The notes under the pieces: model-generated
Databases searched by the model: none
The model's input: the letters and a program-made list of their open reading frames with translations, nothing else
Told to the model about the DNA's origin: nothing
Source of the DNA: Dehalococcoidia bacterium
Lineage (GTDB): Bacteria; Chloroflexota; Dehalococcoidia; UBA3495; JAAXIE01
Length of the DNA stretch: 6,196 nucleotides
NCBI GenBank assembly: GCA_012270525.1
Contig: JAAXIE010000344.1
Location: 1 to 6,196 of the forward strand
Direction of reading: 5' to 3'
Translations under genes and position numbers: made by a program
In this document: positions 1 through 6,196 of the stretch, piece after piece
Position numbering within the stretch: the first letter of the stretch is position 1
Layout: every line of letters starts with the position of its first letter

Positions 1-183
1 ATCCCGGAGGAGCCCCTCTCCTTCGGTATGGCGGCTGGCGTGGGACTCGCCTTGGACGCAGCACTAACGGTGACGTTGCTCGCACTGGAAAAGATAACGA
101 ACGCCGAAGGCAGAGACGAAGGTCTCGCCGAAGGAAGCCGCCGAGCGCGCCGGTCTCATATTCCCGGAACCGCCACCCGATGA
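1..183 (+). CDS. C-terminal fragment of an unidentified, possibly membrane protein
   Basis: This is the 3' end of a gene that begins left of the window. Frame 1 is open from the first base to a TGA at 181-183, giving 60 residues. Residues 8-27 are mostly small and hydrophobic (FGMAAGVGLALDAALTVTLL), with one Asp, and could form a membrane segment or an amphipathic helix. They are followed by a charged tail with an AEG/DEG/AEG pattern and an Arg-rich stretch (residues 48-52, SRRARR region), as often seen in a cytoplasmic tail. Third codon positions are G/C-rich, which favours this frame over frame 3, which is also open here. The family is not recognised and no function is proposed. It converges on the D-aminoacylase gene. 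The alternative is that frame 1 is open only by chance in GC-rich DNA. Confidence 0.5.
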   Translation: MPEEPLSFGMAAGVGLALDAALTVTLLALEKITNAEGRDEGLAEGSRRARRSHIPGTATR

Positions 184-218
184 ACGTCACGGCCTTGGAT
201 CCCAGTGTCCTAGCCCGT

Positions 219-240
219 CGGTGCGATTGACCAAGCACCG
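219..240. terminator. Inverted repeat, possible bidirectional terminator
   Basis: A perfect 6-base inverted repeat, CGGTGC (219-224) and GCACCG (235-240), flanks a 10-base loop. It lies in the 129-base gap between two convergent genes, where a shared terminator would be expected. There is no run of T after either arm, so intrinsic termination is only suggested. Confidence 0.3.
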
Positions 241-312
241 CACCGAGTTTCGTGGCTATCGGTTCCTGTCCCTCGACCACACGACCAGTTCCCTGTCTTC
301 CCGTGCGCCACC

Positions 313-1914
313 TCACCCCACCCCATTCATACGCCTGCGCAATACCCGCCCCGGCAGGGCCCCCGTATGCTCCCCTTCGTCGATGACCACCTCGCCGTTC
401 ACCACCACTGTCGAAACACCGGCGGCGTACCTGTGGGGATCGTCATAGGTGGCGACCTCGGCCACGGTGTCGGGATTGAAAATAGCGACGTCCGCCCAGT
501 TCCCCTCTTCCAGGGTGCCACGGTCCACCAGTCGCAGGGCCTCCGCCGACCCGCCCGTCATCTTGTGTATGGCAGTATGCAGCGGCAGCAGACCGAGATC
601 GCGCACGTAATGCCCCAGCACCCGCACGAAGGTCCCGTAGAACCGGGGATGTGGCTTGCCTTGGCCGGTGACCCCATAAGGCGCTAGCGAGTTGCCATCC
701 GACCCCACCAGGATCATGGGTGACTGGAGTATCCGCTGCACGTCCGGTTCGTCCATGGACGTGACCACGATACGAGTATGGCCCCGGTCTTCCAGCAGAA
801 TGTCGCACGCCGCGTCCAGTTGGTCGATGCCCCTCGCCTCAGCCACTTGCCCCACCGTCTGCCCCGCAAGCTCGGGAGTCTCGGGACTGATGGCGATGCG
901 CACCGCGTGCCACGACTCCACCCTGCCGAAGTTGGTGAGACCGTTCTGCAGGATGTCGCCTCTCATCCTCTCCCGCGCCTCCCCATCCCGCAGACGCTGC
1001 AGCATGGCTTCCACGCCACCTTCGTGCACCCACACTGGCAGCAGGTTCCGCAACGGGTTGGTGCCCGCCGTGTACGGGTACTGGTCGCAGAAGAGTTGCA
1101 CTCCCCGCTCCCTGGCTTCGGCGATGAGGGACAACAACGACGACACATCACCCCAGTTGTCGGTGCCGGATAGCTTCAGGTGCGCGATCTGCACCCGCAC
1201 CCCAGCCGTCTCTCCGATATCGATTGCCTCCCGCACTGCGTCAAACACATGGTTGGCTTCGTCCCGTATGTGAGAAGCATAGGTAGCCCCATACCGCTTC
1301 AGCACACCGGCTAGAGCCAGCAACTCCTCGCTCTGGGCATAATTCCCAGGCGCGGTGAACAGGCCGGTGGACATCCCCAGAGCCCCCGCCTCTAGCCCTT
1401 CCGCCAGCAACGATTCCATATGCGTCTGCTCCCTCTCCGTCGGGGCCCGTGCCTCCAGCCCCATCGCCATCAGGCGTAACGTTGCATGCCCCACCTGCAT
1501 CACGGTGTTCACCGAAATGTCTGGCCAGCCGTCCAGGTAGTCAGAGAAAGTCCGGGATCCGTAGTCCAGCCATGGTGCTCCGGCTCCCAGATAGTCCTGC
1601 AACGCTTCCGCTTTGCCAGGCAGGACCGGCGCGGTGGAGTAACCGCAGTTGCCCGCCACCTCCGTGGTGACGCCCTGGCGTATCTTGCTCTCCGCCCTCG
1701 GATTCAGTGGCAGCGTGAAGTCGGAGTGGGTATGAATGTCGATGAATCCCGGTGCCACCACCTGACCCGAAGCGTCTATCACCCGCCGGGCCTCGCGCCC
1801 CGAGCAGTACCCCACGCCCACGATCCGCCCTTCGCTGATAGCGACGTCGGCCTCACGTCCCGGCACACCCGTCCCGTCGATCACCTGACCCCCTCGAATC
1901 AATATGTCATCCAT
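313..1914 (-). CDS. N-acyl-D-amino-acid deacylase (D-aminoacylase), amidohydrolase superfamily
   Basis: This cytoplasmic zinc amidohydrolase is predicted to cleave N-acyl-D-amino acids into a free D-amino acid and a carboxylate. The protein is 533 residues counted from the ATG at 1914, close to the usual family length. The N-terminal beta-sandwich strand (ILIRGGQVIDGTG) is followed by a metal-dependent TIM barrel and a C-terminal return to the sandwich (GNWADVAIFNPDTV). Metal and catalytic residues known from the Alcaligenes D-aminoacylase are all apparent: the HTH pair (H61, H63) in FIDIHTHSD, the bridging Cys C90 in VAGNCGYS, H215 in ASHIRDE, H245 in IAHLKLSG, and the catalytic Asp D406 in VGSDGN. 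The CDQYPYTAGTN motif is also typical. A GTG at 1923 would add three residues, but it overlaps the Shine-Dalgarno, so the ATG at 1914 is chosen. The exact acyl-amino-acid preference cannot be read from the sequence. Members of this family also act on D-glutamate or D-aspartate derivatives, or on N-acyl dipeptides. It appears to be a single-gene unit, convergent with the gene to its left. Confidence 0.93.
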   Translation of the reverse strand: MDDILIRGGQVIDGTGVPGREADVAISEGRIVGVGYCSGREARRVIDASGQVVAPGFIDIHTHSDFTLPLNPRAESKIRQGVTTEVAGNCGYSTAPVLPGKAEALQDYLGAGAPWLDYGSRTFSDYLDGWPDISVNTVMQVGHATLRLMAMGLEARAPTEREQTHMESLLAEGLEAGALGMSTGLFTAPGNYAQSEELLALAGVLKRYGATYASHIRDEANHVFDAVREAIDIGETAGVRVQIAHLKLSGTDNWGDVSSLLSLIAEARERGVQLFCDQYPYTAGTNPLRNLLPVWVHEGGVEAMLQRLRDGEARERMRGDILQNGLTNFGRVESWHAVRIAISPETPELAGQTVGQVAEARGIDQLDAACDILLEDRGHTRIVVTSMDEPDVQRILQSPMILVGSDGNSLAPYGVTGQGKPHPRFYGTFVRVLGHYVRDLGLLPLHTAIHKMTGGSAEALRLVDRGTLEEGNWADVAIFNPDTVAEVATYDDPHRYAAGVSTVVVNGEVVIDEGEHTGALPGRVLRRRMNGVG

Positions 1915-1922
1915 CCGTTCCA

Positions 1923-1928
1923 CTCCTC
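1923..1928 (-). promoter_or_regulatory. Ribosome binding site of the D-aminoacylase gene
   Basis: The - strand reads GAGGAG here, eight bases before the ATG at 1914. The site overlaps the upstream in-frame GTG (1923-1921), which therefore cannot use it. This decides the start in favour of the ATG. Confidence 0.7.
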
Positions 1929-1930
1929 AT

Positions 1931-2205
1931 AATGCTCGGCCTCTACCCAAGCCGCGTCGATCGCTTCCGCCTATCCTAACCTCACTCCGACCAAGGGGAA
2001 AGATTCGGCACAATGCCATAGCTGGTTGGCTGCATGCTACAATCTAGCTTCATATGAATCCGATGGATGCCTTCTGAGTGCCCACGAGATTCGGTCAGCC
2101 CAGTGGCCGCGGTCTAGCCCCTCTCACAGCCATAGCCGACGCCGGGGCGACCCCTGCGACGCTGCCGTATTCCCGCCCCCAACATAACCTCCCCGTGAGA
2201 TACAC
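1931..2205. other. Divergent intergenic region
   Basis: This region separates the D-aminoacylase (-) from the PaREP1-like gene (+) and must hold the promoters for both. No coding frame of convincing length was found. A seven-codon ATG...TGA frame at 2053-2076 is too short to call. A GGGG-CGA-CCCC mini-hairpin lies at 2144-2154 in the presumed leader of the + strand gene. No tRNA, riboswitch or insertion-sequence end was recognised. Confidence 0.6.
2035..2043 (+). promoter_or_regulatory. Possible extended -10 promoter for the PaREP1-like gene
   Basis: The + strand reads TGC followed by TACAAT, matching the extended -10 form TGnTATAAT with one mismatch. It lies in an AT-richer patch of an otherwise GC-rich region. 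No good -35 box is present at 16-18 bases, which extended -10 promoters can tolerate. It would leave a leader of roughly 155 bases before the gene at 2206, which is long, so the assignment is weak. Confidence 0.3.
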
Positions 2206-2568
2206 ATGACGACACAAGTTGCCACATACCGCGAAGCCAGTCATCAGCTACTCGCTCAGGCCGAGACCGAACTGCTGGCAGGCGACCTGCGCCAAGCCTC
2301 GGAAAAACTCTGGGGCGCCGCAGCCCAGACAATTAATGCTCTCGCTCAACACCGCGGTTGGGACCACTATTCCCATCACCTGCTCATCAGGACCGTCGCC
2401 AATCTGGTCGCTGAGACCGGCGACTCCGACATCGACAACCTCTTCGGCGTTGCTCAGAGCCTCCACACCAATTTCTATGAGAATTGGCTGCTCCAAGAGC
2501 TAATCGAGAACCGCCTCCGCTCGGTTCAGCGGTTCCTTGCCAAGCTCGATCCCATGCTGGACGACTAA
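2206..2568 (+). CDS. PaREP1/HEPN-like small helical protein
   Basis: The product has 120 residues and is almost wholly helical by appearance. It resembles the PaREP1-type proteins related to the HEPN fold, found in archaea and in several bacterial lineages. Recognisable features are the N-terminal helix (YREASHQLLAQAE), the AGDLRQASEKLWGAAAQ segment (residues 25-41), the HRGWDHYSHH turn (residues 49-58), an ETGD loop (70-73) and the C-terminal LHTNFYEN helix start (87-93). R50 with H57 gives an R-x6-H spacing compatible with the HEPN R-x4-6-H RNase motif, but whether it is catalytic here is unknown. An in-frame stop lies just upstream (2185-2187), so the ATG at 2206 is the only reasonable start. 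Its ribosome binding site is poor (GTGAGA). HEPN proteins often pair with a MNT nucleotidyltransferase, but none is visible beside it. The family assignment is by memory of sequence pattern, and the function is unassigned. Confidence 0.8.
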   Translation: MTTQVATYREASHQLLAQAETELLAGDLRQASEKLWGAAAQTINALAQHRGWDHYSHHLLIRTVANLVAETGDSDIDNLFGVAQSLHTNFYENWLLQELIENRLRSVQRFLAKLDPMLDD

Positions 2569-2613
2569 GCCCCAACCTCTCACACGAGCACCGTCAGAAT
2601 CGCCCATCTTGCC

Positions 2614-2632
2614 GGACACCGCTGCGGTGCCC
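2614..2632. terminator. Weak hairpin between convergent genes
   Basis: CACCG (2617-2621) and CGGTG (2625-2629) pair around a CTG loop. After one mismatch the stem is extended by GG/CC. It sits between the stop codons of the PaREP1-like gene (+) and lhgO (-), where a shared terminator is expected. No U-tract follows on either strand, so its strength is doubtful. Confidence 0.25.
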
Positions 2633-2662
2633 AGCCGGGAAACCCACAAGCCGTGCACTCCC

Positions 2663-3880
2663 CTAGCCAACGAACCTAAACGATTTGGCAGCCAGGGTCG
2701 CCACATGATTTCCGATGGCCAGCGACGCCGTCGCACCGGGTGACGGTGCGTTCAGGACGTGCACCGCCCCTCCGCCCTCCTCAATGTGGAAGTCGTCCAG
2801 CAACCTCCCCGTCCCGTCCACCGCTTGCGCCCTGACCCCGCTGCCTCCAGGCTCTACGTCCTTTGATTCGATGGATGGCATCAGCCGCTGCAGGTCCTTC
2901 ACGAACACCGACTTCATGTACGACCGGTGCATCTCGCCGATTCCGACCTTCCAGAACCTCCTCGTCATTCGCCAGAAGCCACCGTAGGTGAAGGTGTCCC
3001 ACGTATCCCCTGGGTTGAACCTGCTCTTGGTATAGCCTTCCCGGGCCGTGGCCAGCACCGCGTTGGGCCCCGCCTCCACAATGCCGTGTATGCTCCGCGT
3101 GAAGTGGACTCCCAGAAAGGGCATCGCTGGGTCAGGCACCGGGTAGATCAGGCCCTTCACCTTGTGTCGGCTCTCTGGACGCAGCACGTAGTACTCGCCC
3201 CGGAAGGGAACGATCTTGACCCCGGGGGACACCCCCATCATGCGCGCCACCCGGTCGGCGTGAAGCCCACCGCAATTGATCAGGTGCCGCGCGTTGATGG
3301 TGGAGTTGCTCGTGCGCAGACGCAGTCCTTCCCCCGCACGATCGATCCCCACCACCTTGGTGCCGGTGATCGTATCCCCACCTGCCTGCCTGAATTTTTC
3401 GGCATACGTCTGCGCTACCTGCACGAAATCGATGATGCCCGTGTTCGGTGAATGCAGGGCGCGGACCCCCTCGGCGTTGGGCTCGATTTCCCGTAACTCC
3501 CCAGGCCCCAGTATCTCCAGGCCTTCCACGCCGTTTGCCACCCCGCGACGGTGCAACTCCTCCAGACGGGGAAGCTCCTCTTCCCGGGTGGCCAGTATGA
3601 TCTTGCCGCACCGCTCGTAACGGATCCCGTTCTCGTCGCAAAACCGCGTGAGCAACTTGCCACCAGTCACGCAGAACTCCGCTTTGCGCGAACCCGGGCG
3701 GTAATAGATGCCTGAGTGTATGACCCCGCTGTTGTGGCCCGACTGGTGGGTCGCCAGTTCCTTTTCCTTGTCCACCACTGCTATCCCGCGCCCCGGACAT
3801 AACTGGCTCAGACGCATGGCCGTCGAAAGCCCGACGATTCCTCCACCCAGGATCACAACGTCATAGTCGACTGATGCCAT
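2663..3880 (-). CDS. lhgO: L-2-hydroxyglutarate oxidase (FAD-dependent, LhgO/YgaF type)
   Basis: This flavoenzyme is predicted to oxidise L-2-hydroxyglutarate to 2-oxoglutarate and pass electrons to membrane quinones, as shown for the E. coli homologue. The 405-residue length is close to the roughly 420 usual for the family. The N-terminal Rossmann FAD motif GGGIVG (residues 12-17) is followed by an acidic residue region (VVDKEKE). Next is the family signature HNSGVIHSGIYYRPGS (residues 49-64), with the histidine typical of this group. Later motifs are INCGGLHADR (201-210), the PFRGEYYVL strand (225-233), the GVHFTRSIHG segment (257-266) and the C-terminal FAD-closing NAPSPGATASLAIG (377-390). 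The ATG at 3880 has a strong AAGGAGG site about five bases upstream (3885-3891). It is the last of three co-directional genes, 56 bases after the cysteine-rich gene. A related DAO-family oxidase with another 2-hydroxyacid substrate is possible but less likely. Confidence 0.92.
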   Translation of the reverse strand: MASVDYDVVILGGGIVGLSTAMRLSQLCPGRGIAVVDKEKELATHQSGHNSGVIHSGIYYRPGSRKAEFCVTGGKLLTRFCDENGIRYERCGKIILATREEELPRLEELHRRGVANGVEGLEILGPGELREIEPNAEGVRALHSPNTGIIDFVQVAQTYAEKFRQAGGDTITGTKVVGIDRAGEGLRLRTSNSTINARHLINCGGLHADRVARMMGVSPGVKIVPFRGEYYVLRPESRHKVKGLIYPVPDPAMPFLGVHFTRSIHGIVEAGPNAVLATAREGYTKSRFNPGDTWDTFTYGGFWRMTRRFWKVGIGEMHRSYMKSVFVKDLQRLMPSIESKDVEPGGSGVRAQAVDGTGRLLDDFHIEEGGGAVHVLNAPSPGATASLAIGNHVATLAAKSFRFVG

Positions 3881-3884
3881 GACC

Positions 3885-3891
3885 CCTCCTT
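3885..3891 (-). promoter_or_regulatory. Ribosome binding site of lhgO
   Basis: The - strand reads AAGGAGG, a near-perfect Shine-Dalgarno, four bases before the ATG at 3880 (about five counted from AAGGAG). It fixes the lhgO start. It also shows that translation can begin independently of the upstream gene, which ends at 3937. Confidence 0.75.
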
Positions 3892-3936
3892 GAGCTCTTG
3901 TCAGGCTGAATCACGAAGCAGTCCGTCGTCGGGTCG

Positions 3937-4242
3937 CTAGTGATGATGAGGTTCCTGCGGTAATCCGAAGGCCACAGCCACTTCCTCGCCCCACGGTGCC
4001 GTGACCTGCTGCACCGACACGCTGTAAGCCTCGCCCCGTCGCTCCTGCTGCAGGTAAGTCTCCAGCTTGTGCAACGCATCCGTGCCGACGCAGTGGATCC
4101 TTCCGCAACAGCATTGCTCGTGGACGGCCTCGCCCGAACCCCGCTCATAACGGGCACGTGGCTTGCAACCGCACTCGCAGTCGTAACGTACCTCCACCAC
4201 ATCCGGTCGATTCATCGGTGAGCGTACTACGTATTCCATCAT
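3937..4242 (-). CDS. Small cysteine-rich protein of unknown function, possible metal binder
   Basis: The product has 101 residues and no family I can name with certainty. It holds seven cysteines in two clusters: C22, C24 and C26 in a CECGC pattern, and C44-C45-C46 followed by C51 in CCCGRIHC. H41 and H50 flank the second cluster. This arrangement suggests a zinc-ribbon-like or metallothionein-like metal site, and the 17-residue linker between clusters is Arg- and Gly-rich. The C-terminal part (YSVSVQQVTAPWGEEVAVAF, residues 73-92) looks like beta strands, and the chain ends in three histidines. There is no signal peptide or membrane segment. An AGAGGG ribosome site (4246-4251) lies three bases before the ATG at 4242 and six before a second ATG at 4239, so the second methionine may be the true start. 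It follows the copper ATPase by 40 bases and precedes lhgO by 56, so a shared transcript is plausible. A copper link is an inference from position and cysteines only. Confidence 0.75.
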   Translation of the reverse strand: MMEYVVRSPMNRPDVVEVRYDCECGCKPRARYERGSGEAVHEQCCCGRIHCVGTDALHKLETYLQQERRGEAYSVSVQQVTAPWGEEVAVAFGLPQEPHHH

Positions 4243-4282
4243 CCGCCCTCTGCGTTCGTGATTGGCGTCCTGCTGGGGAATA

Positions 4283-6196
4283 CTATACCCGAATCCTTGC
4301 GCTCCGCAGCCGCAGTGAGTTGCTAACTACCGATACCGAACTGAAGGCCATGGCAGCTGCCGCCATCACCGGGTTCAGGAACCCGAAATCCCCCAGGATG
4401 TAGCGCAGGGGGCCCACCGGCACCCCCGTGCTGCCAAACACCAGGTAGAGCACCCCAGCCGCTACCGGTATCAGGGCTGTGTTGTAGAAGAACGCCCAGA
4501 ACAGGTTCTGCCGGATGGTGCGAATGGTGGCCCGCGACAGCCCTATGGCTTCCGGCACCCCTCGCAGATCGCCACGCATCAGGGTGACCTGCGCAGTCTC
4601 CATCGCCAGGTCAGTGCCGGTGCCCATGGCGATGGCCACGTCCGCTTGCGCCAATGCTGGGGCATCGTTGATGCCATCCCCCACCATGGCCACCACCCTT
4701 CCCTGTGCCTGCAGCCTCTTCACTTCCGATGCCTTGTCCTGGGGCAACACCTCGGCGACGACGCTGTCTATTCCTGCTTCCAGTGCAACTGCCTCCGCAG
4801 TGGACCTGTTGTCTCCGGTCAGCATCACCACTTCCAACCCAAGCCGTTGCAGCGAACCCACCGCTTCTTGCGATTCCCCTTTCAGGGTGTCCGCCACCCC
4901 TACCAAGCCGACCACCCGCTGGTCCACACTGATCCACATCGCAGTCTTCCCTTGCAACGTGAGTTGCAGGGCACGGTCTTCCAAGCCGTTCATCCCCAAC
5001 CCCTGGCCGGACAGCAGACCCGTATTGCCGAGAGAAACTGCCCTCCCTTCAACCTCGGCCTGCACTCCATGGCCGGGAAGAGCTTGGAAGCGGATAGCCT
5101 CGCTCAAGGCCAGCCCACGCTCCACCGCAGCCCTTCGCACCGCCAGCCCCAGCGGGTGTTCCGACCCCGATTCCGCTGACGCCGCCAGACGCAGCACCTC
5201 GTCCTCCCCCATGCCACCAGCGGCAACCAAGTCCGTCACCACGGGCTGCCCCCGGGTCAGGGTGCCGGTCTTGTCCAGCACCACGGTTGTCACCGTGTGC
5301 GCCCTCTCCAGTGCCTCTGCATTGCGTATCAGGATGCCCTTCTCCGCCCCCTTGCCCGTGCCGACAATGATGGCGGTTGGGGTCGCAAGCCCCAAGGCGC
5401 ACGGACAAGCGATCACCAGCACGGCAACCGCGTTCAGGATGGCTATGGTCAGGGCCGGCGACGGTCCCCAGTACACCCACATCCCCAAAGTGACCAACGC
5501 CACAACCAACACCGCCGGCACGAAATACGCAGCCACCACGTCCGCGGTACGCTGTATTGGTGCCTTCGAGCCTTGCGCCTCCTGCACCAGTCGTATCACC
5601 TGCGATAGCACCGTGTCCGTCCCCACACGGGTAGCCCTGAAGCGTAGACCGCCCGTCCCATTCAGGGTGGCAGCGTACACCGTGTCCCCCGCCGCCTTGT
5701 CCACCGGCATGCTCTCGCCGGTGAGCATCGATTCGTCCACCGTCGAGATTCCGGCCACGACCTCGCCGTCGGTGGCTATCTGCTCGCCGGGACGCACCAC
5801 CACGACGTCGTCGACCGCCAGTTGGTCGATGGGCACGTCGGTCTCAGTCCCGTCTCGCACCACCCGCGCCGTCTTGGGCCTCAAGCCCAGGAGCTTTTGG
5901 ATGGCGCTGGAGGTCTGGGACTTGGCGCGGGCCTCCAACAGCCTGCCCAACAGCACCAAGGTGATGACGATAGCGGAGACCTCGAAATATACTCCGGTTC
6001 CGTGACCGAAAACGCTGTTGGCGTAGACCAGGCGAGCCTCTGCGAAGTAGCCCTCGAAGACGGTCAGCAGGGCGCTGTAGCCGTAGGCCACGCTGGTCCC
6101 CAGGGCGATGAGGGTGTGCATGTTGGCCGTCCGCCGCTTGAGCGCGGCCCAGGCACCCTGGTAGAAGGCGGCCCCAATCCAGAACTGCACCGGCGT
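4283..6196 (-). CDS. copA: Copper-translocating P1B-type ATPase (N-terminus beyond window)
   Basis: This inner-membrane pump is predicted to export cytoplasmic Cu(I) using ATP. The frame stays open through the right edge, so the N-terminal metal-binding domain and first two membrane helices lie outside; 637 residues are visible, numbered here from the edge. Visible order: third and fourth membrane segments (about 28-50 and 70-92), actuator domain with TGES (159-162), fifth and sixth segments with the CPC ion-binding motif (264-266), phosphorylation site DKTGT (Asp 308), the nucleotide-binding HP pair (347-348), TGDN (460-463), GDGIND (506-511), then segments seven and eight. The YN pair (571-572) and M616-x-x-S619 in the last segment are the Cu(I)-specific P1B-1 signature, separating it from Zn/Cd pumps. 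A GTG near 6190 lies inside the conserved TPVQFW stretch and is not a start. No CsoR or CueR regulator is visible. It appears to be the first visible gene of the leftward cluster. Confidence 0.95.
   Translation of the reverse strand, partial: TPVQFWIGAAFYQGAWAALKRRTANMHTLIALGTSVAYGYSALLTVFEGYFAEARLVYANSVFGHGTGVYFEVSAIVITLVLLGRLLEARAKSQTSSAIQKLLGLRPKTARVVRDGTETDVPIDQLAVDDVVVVRPGEQIATDGEVVAGISTVDESMLTGESMPVDKAAGDTVYAATLNGTGGLRFRATRVGTDTVLSQVIRLVQEAQGSKAPIQRTADVVAAYFVPAVLVVALVTLGMWVYWGPSPALTIAILNAVAVLVIACPCALGLATPTAIIVGTGKGAEKGILIRNAEALERAHTVTTVVLDKTGTLTRGQPVVTDLVAAGGMGEDEVLRLAASAESGSEHPLGLAVRRAAVERGLALSEAIRFQALPGHGVQAEVEGRAVSLGNTGLLSGQGLGMNGLEDRALQLTLQGKTAMWISVDQRVVGLVGVADTLKGESQEAVGSLQRLGLEVVMLTGDNRSTAEAVALEAGIDSVVAEVLPQDKASEVKRLQAQGRVVAMVGDGINDAPALAQADVAIAMGTGTDLAMETAQVTLMRGDLRGVPEAIGLSRATIRTIRQNLFWAFFYNTALIPVAAGVLYLVFGSTGVPVGPLRYILGDFGFLNPVMAAAAMAFSSVSVVSNSLRLRSARIRV

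Noticed and set aside
102..136. Repeated GCCGAAGG-like motif near the left edge
   Set aside because: The two copies lie in the coding frame and simply encode the AEG/DEG/AEG pattern of a charged tail. There are too few copies for a repeat array.
180..230. A 16-codon + strand frame whose ATG overlaps the stop of the left-edge gene (ATGA)
   Set aside because: The ATGA overlap suggests translational coupling, but the peptide is very short, has no recognisable feature and runs into the inverted repeat.
692..1273. A 193-codon + strand frame opposite the D-aminoacylase, with several other overlapping frames nearby
   Set aside because: The composition is Ser/Arg/Thr-rich and lacks any motif. It lies wholly within the well-supported D-aminoacylase gene.
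2206..2568. A complete HEPN/MNT toxin-antitoxin pair
   Set aside because: No nucleotidyltransferase motif (GSxxxG...DxD) was seen in any frame next to the HEPN-like gene. The next gene on either side is metabolic.
3861..4202. An alternative - strand frame of 113 codons overlapping the cysteine-rich gene
   Set aside because: It overlaps the lhgO start and ribosome site and has no upstream Shine-Dalgarno of note. Its Ser/Arg-rich composition looks like a frame shadow. The 101-residue frame has a ribosome site and ordered Cys clusters.
4515..6005. A 496-codon open frame on the + strand opposite copA
   Set aside because: Its translation is dominated by Ser, Thr, Pro and Ala with no domain pattern, as expected from the antisense of a GC-rich gene. 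copA on the other strand has every family motif.
6188..6190. GTG as a start for the copper ATPase
   Set aside because: It lies inside the conserved TPVQFW stretch, and the frame stays open to the window edge, so the gene is simply truncated by the window.

Overview
The window is GC-rich bacterial chromosomal DNA with compact gene packing and ordinary Shine-Dalgarno sites. No rRNA, tRNA, insertion sequence, CRISPR array or phage gene was seen. The taxon cannot be fixed from the sequence alone. The PaREP1/HEPN-like small protein, beside an amidohydrolase-family D-aminoacylase and an LhgO-type oxidase, is a mix I associate with Chloroflexota (SAR202/Dehalococcoidia-like or sponge-associated lineages). 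That is a tentative inference from memory.

Layout, left to right. (1) The C-terminal end of an unidentified, probably membrane-anchored protein on the + strand (1-183). (2) A short gap with an inverted repeat, then a complete N-acyl-D-amino-acid deacylase (D-aminoacylase) on the - strand (313-1914). (3) A 291-base divergent intergenic region with a possible extended -10 promoter, then a 120-residue PaREP1/HEPN-like protein on the + strand (2206-2568). (4) A convergent gap of 94 bases with a weak hairpin. (5) Three co-directional - strand genes, in transcription order: a Cu(I)-type P1B ATPase whose N-terminus lies beyond the right edge (4283-6196), a 101-residue cysteine-rich protein of unknown function (3937-4242), and an L-2-hydroxyglutarate oxidase (2663-3880). 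The gaps between them are 40 and 56 bases, so a single transcript is plausible.

Functionally the window is mostly housekeeping or catabolic. The D-aminoacylase would release D-amino acids from N-acyl derivatives in the cytoplasm. LhgO would recover 2-oxoglutarate from L-2-hydroxyglutarate and pass electrons to the membrane quinone pool. CopA would export cytoplasmic Cu(I). The most interesting item is the cysteine-rich protein directly downstream of copA, whose CxCxC and CCC clusters suggest metal binding, possibly linked to copper handling. I see no strong evidence of a new multi-gene defence or mobile system here.
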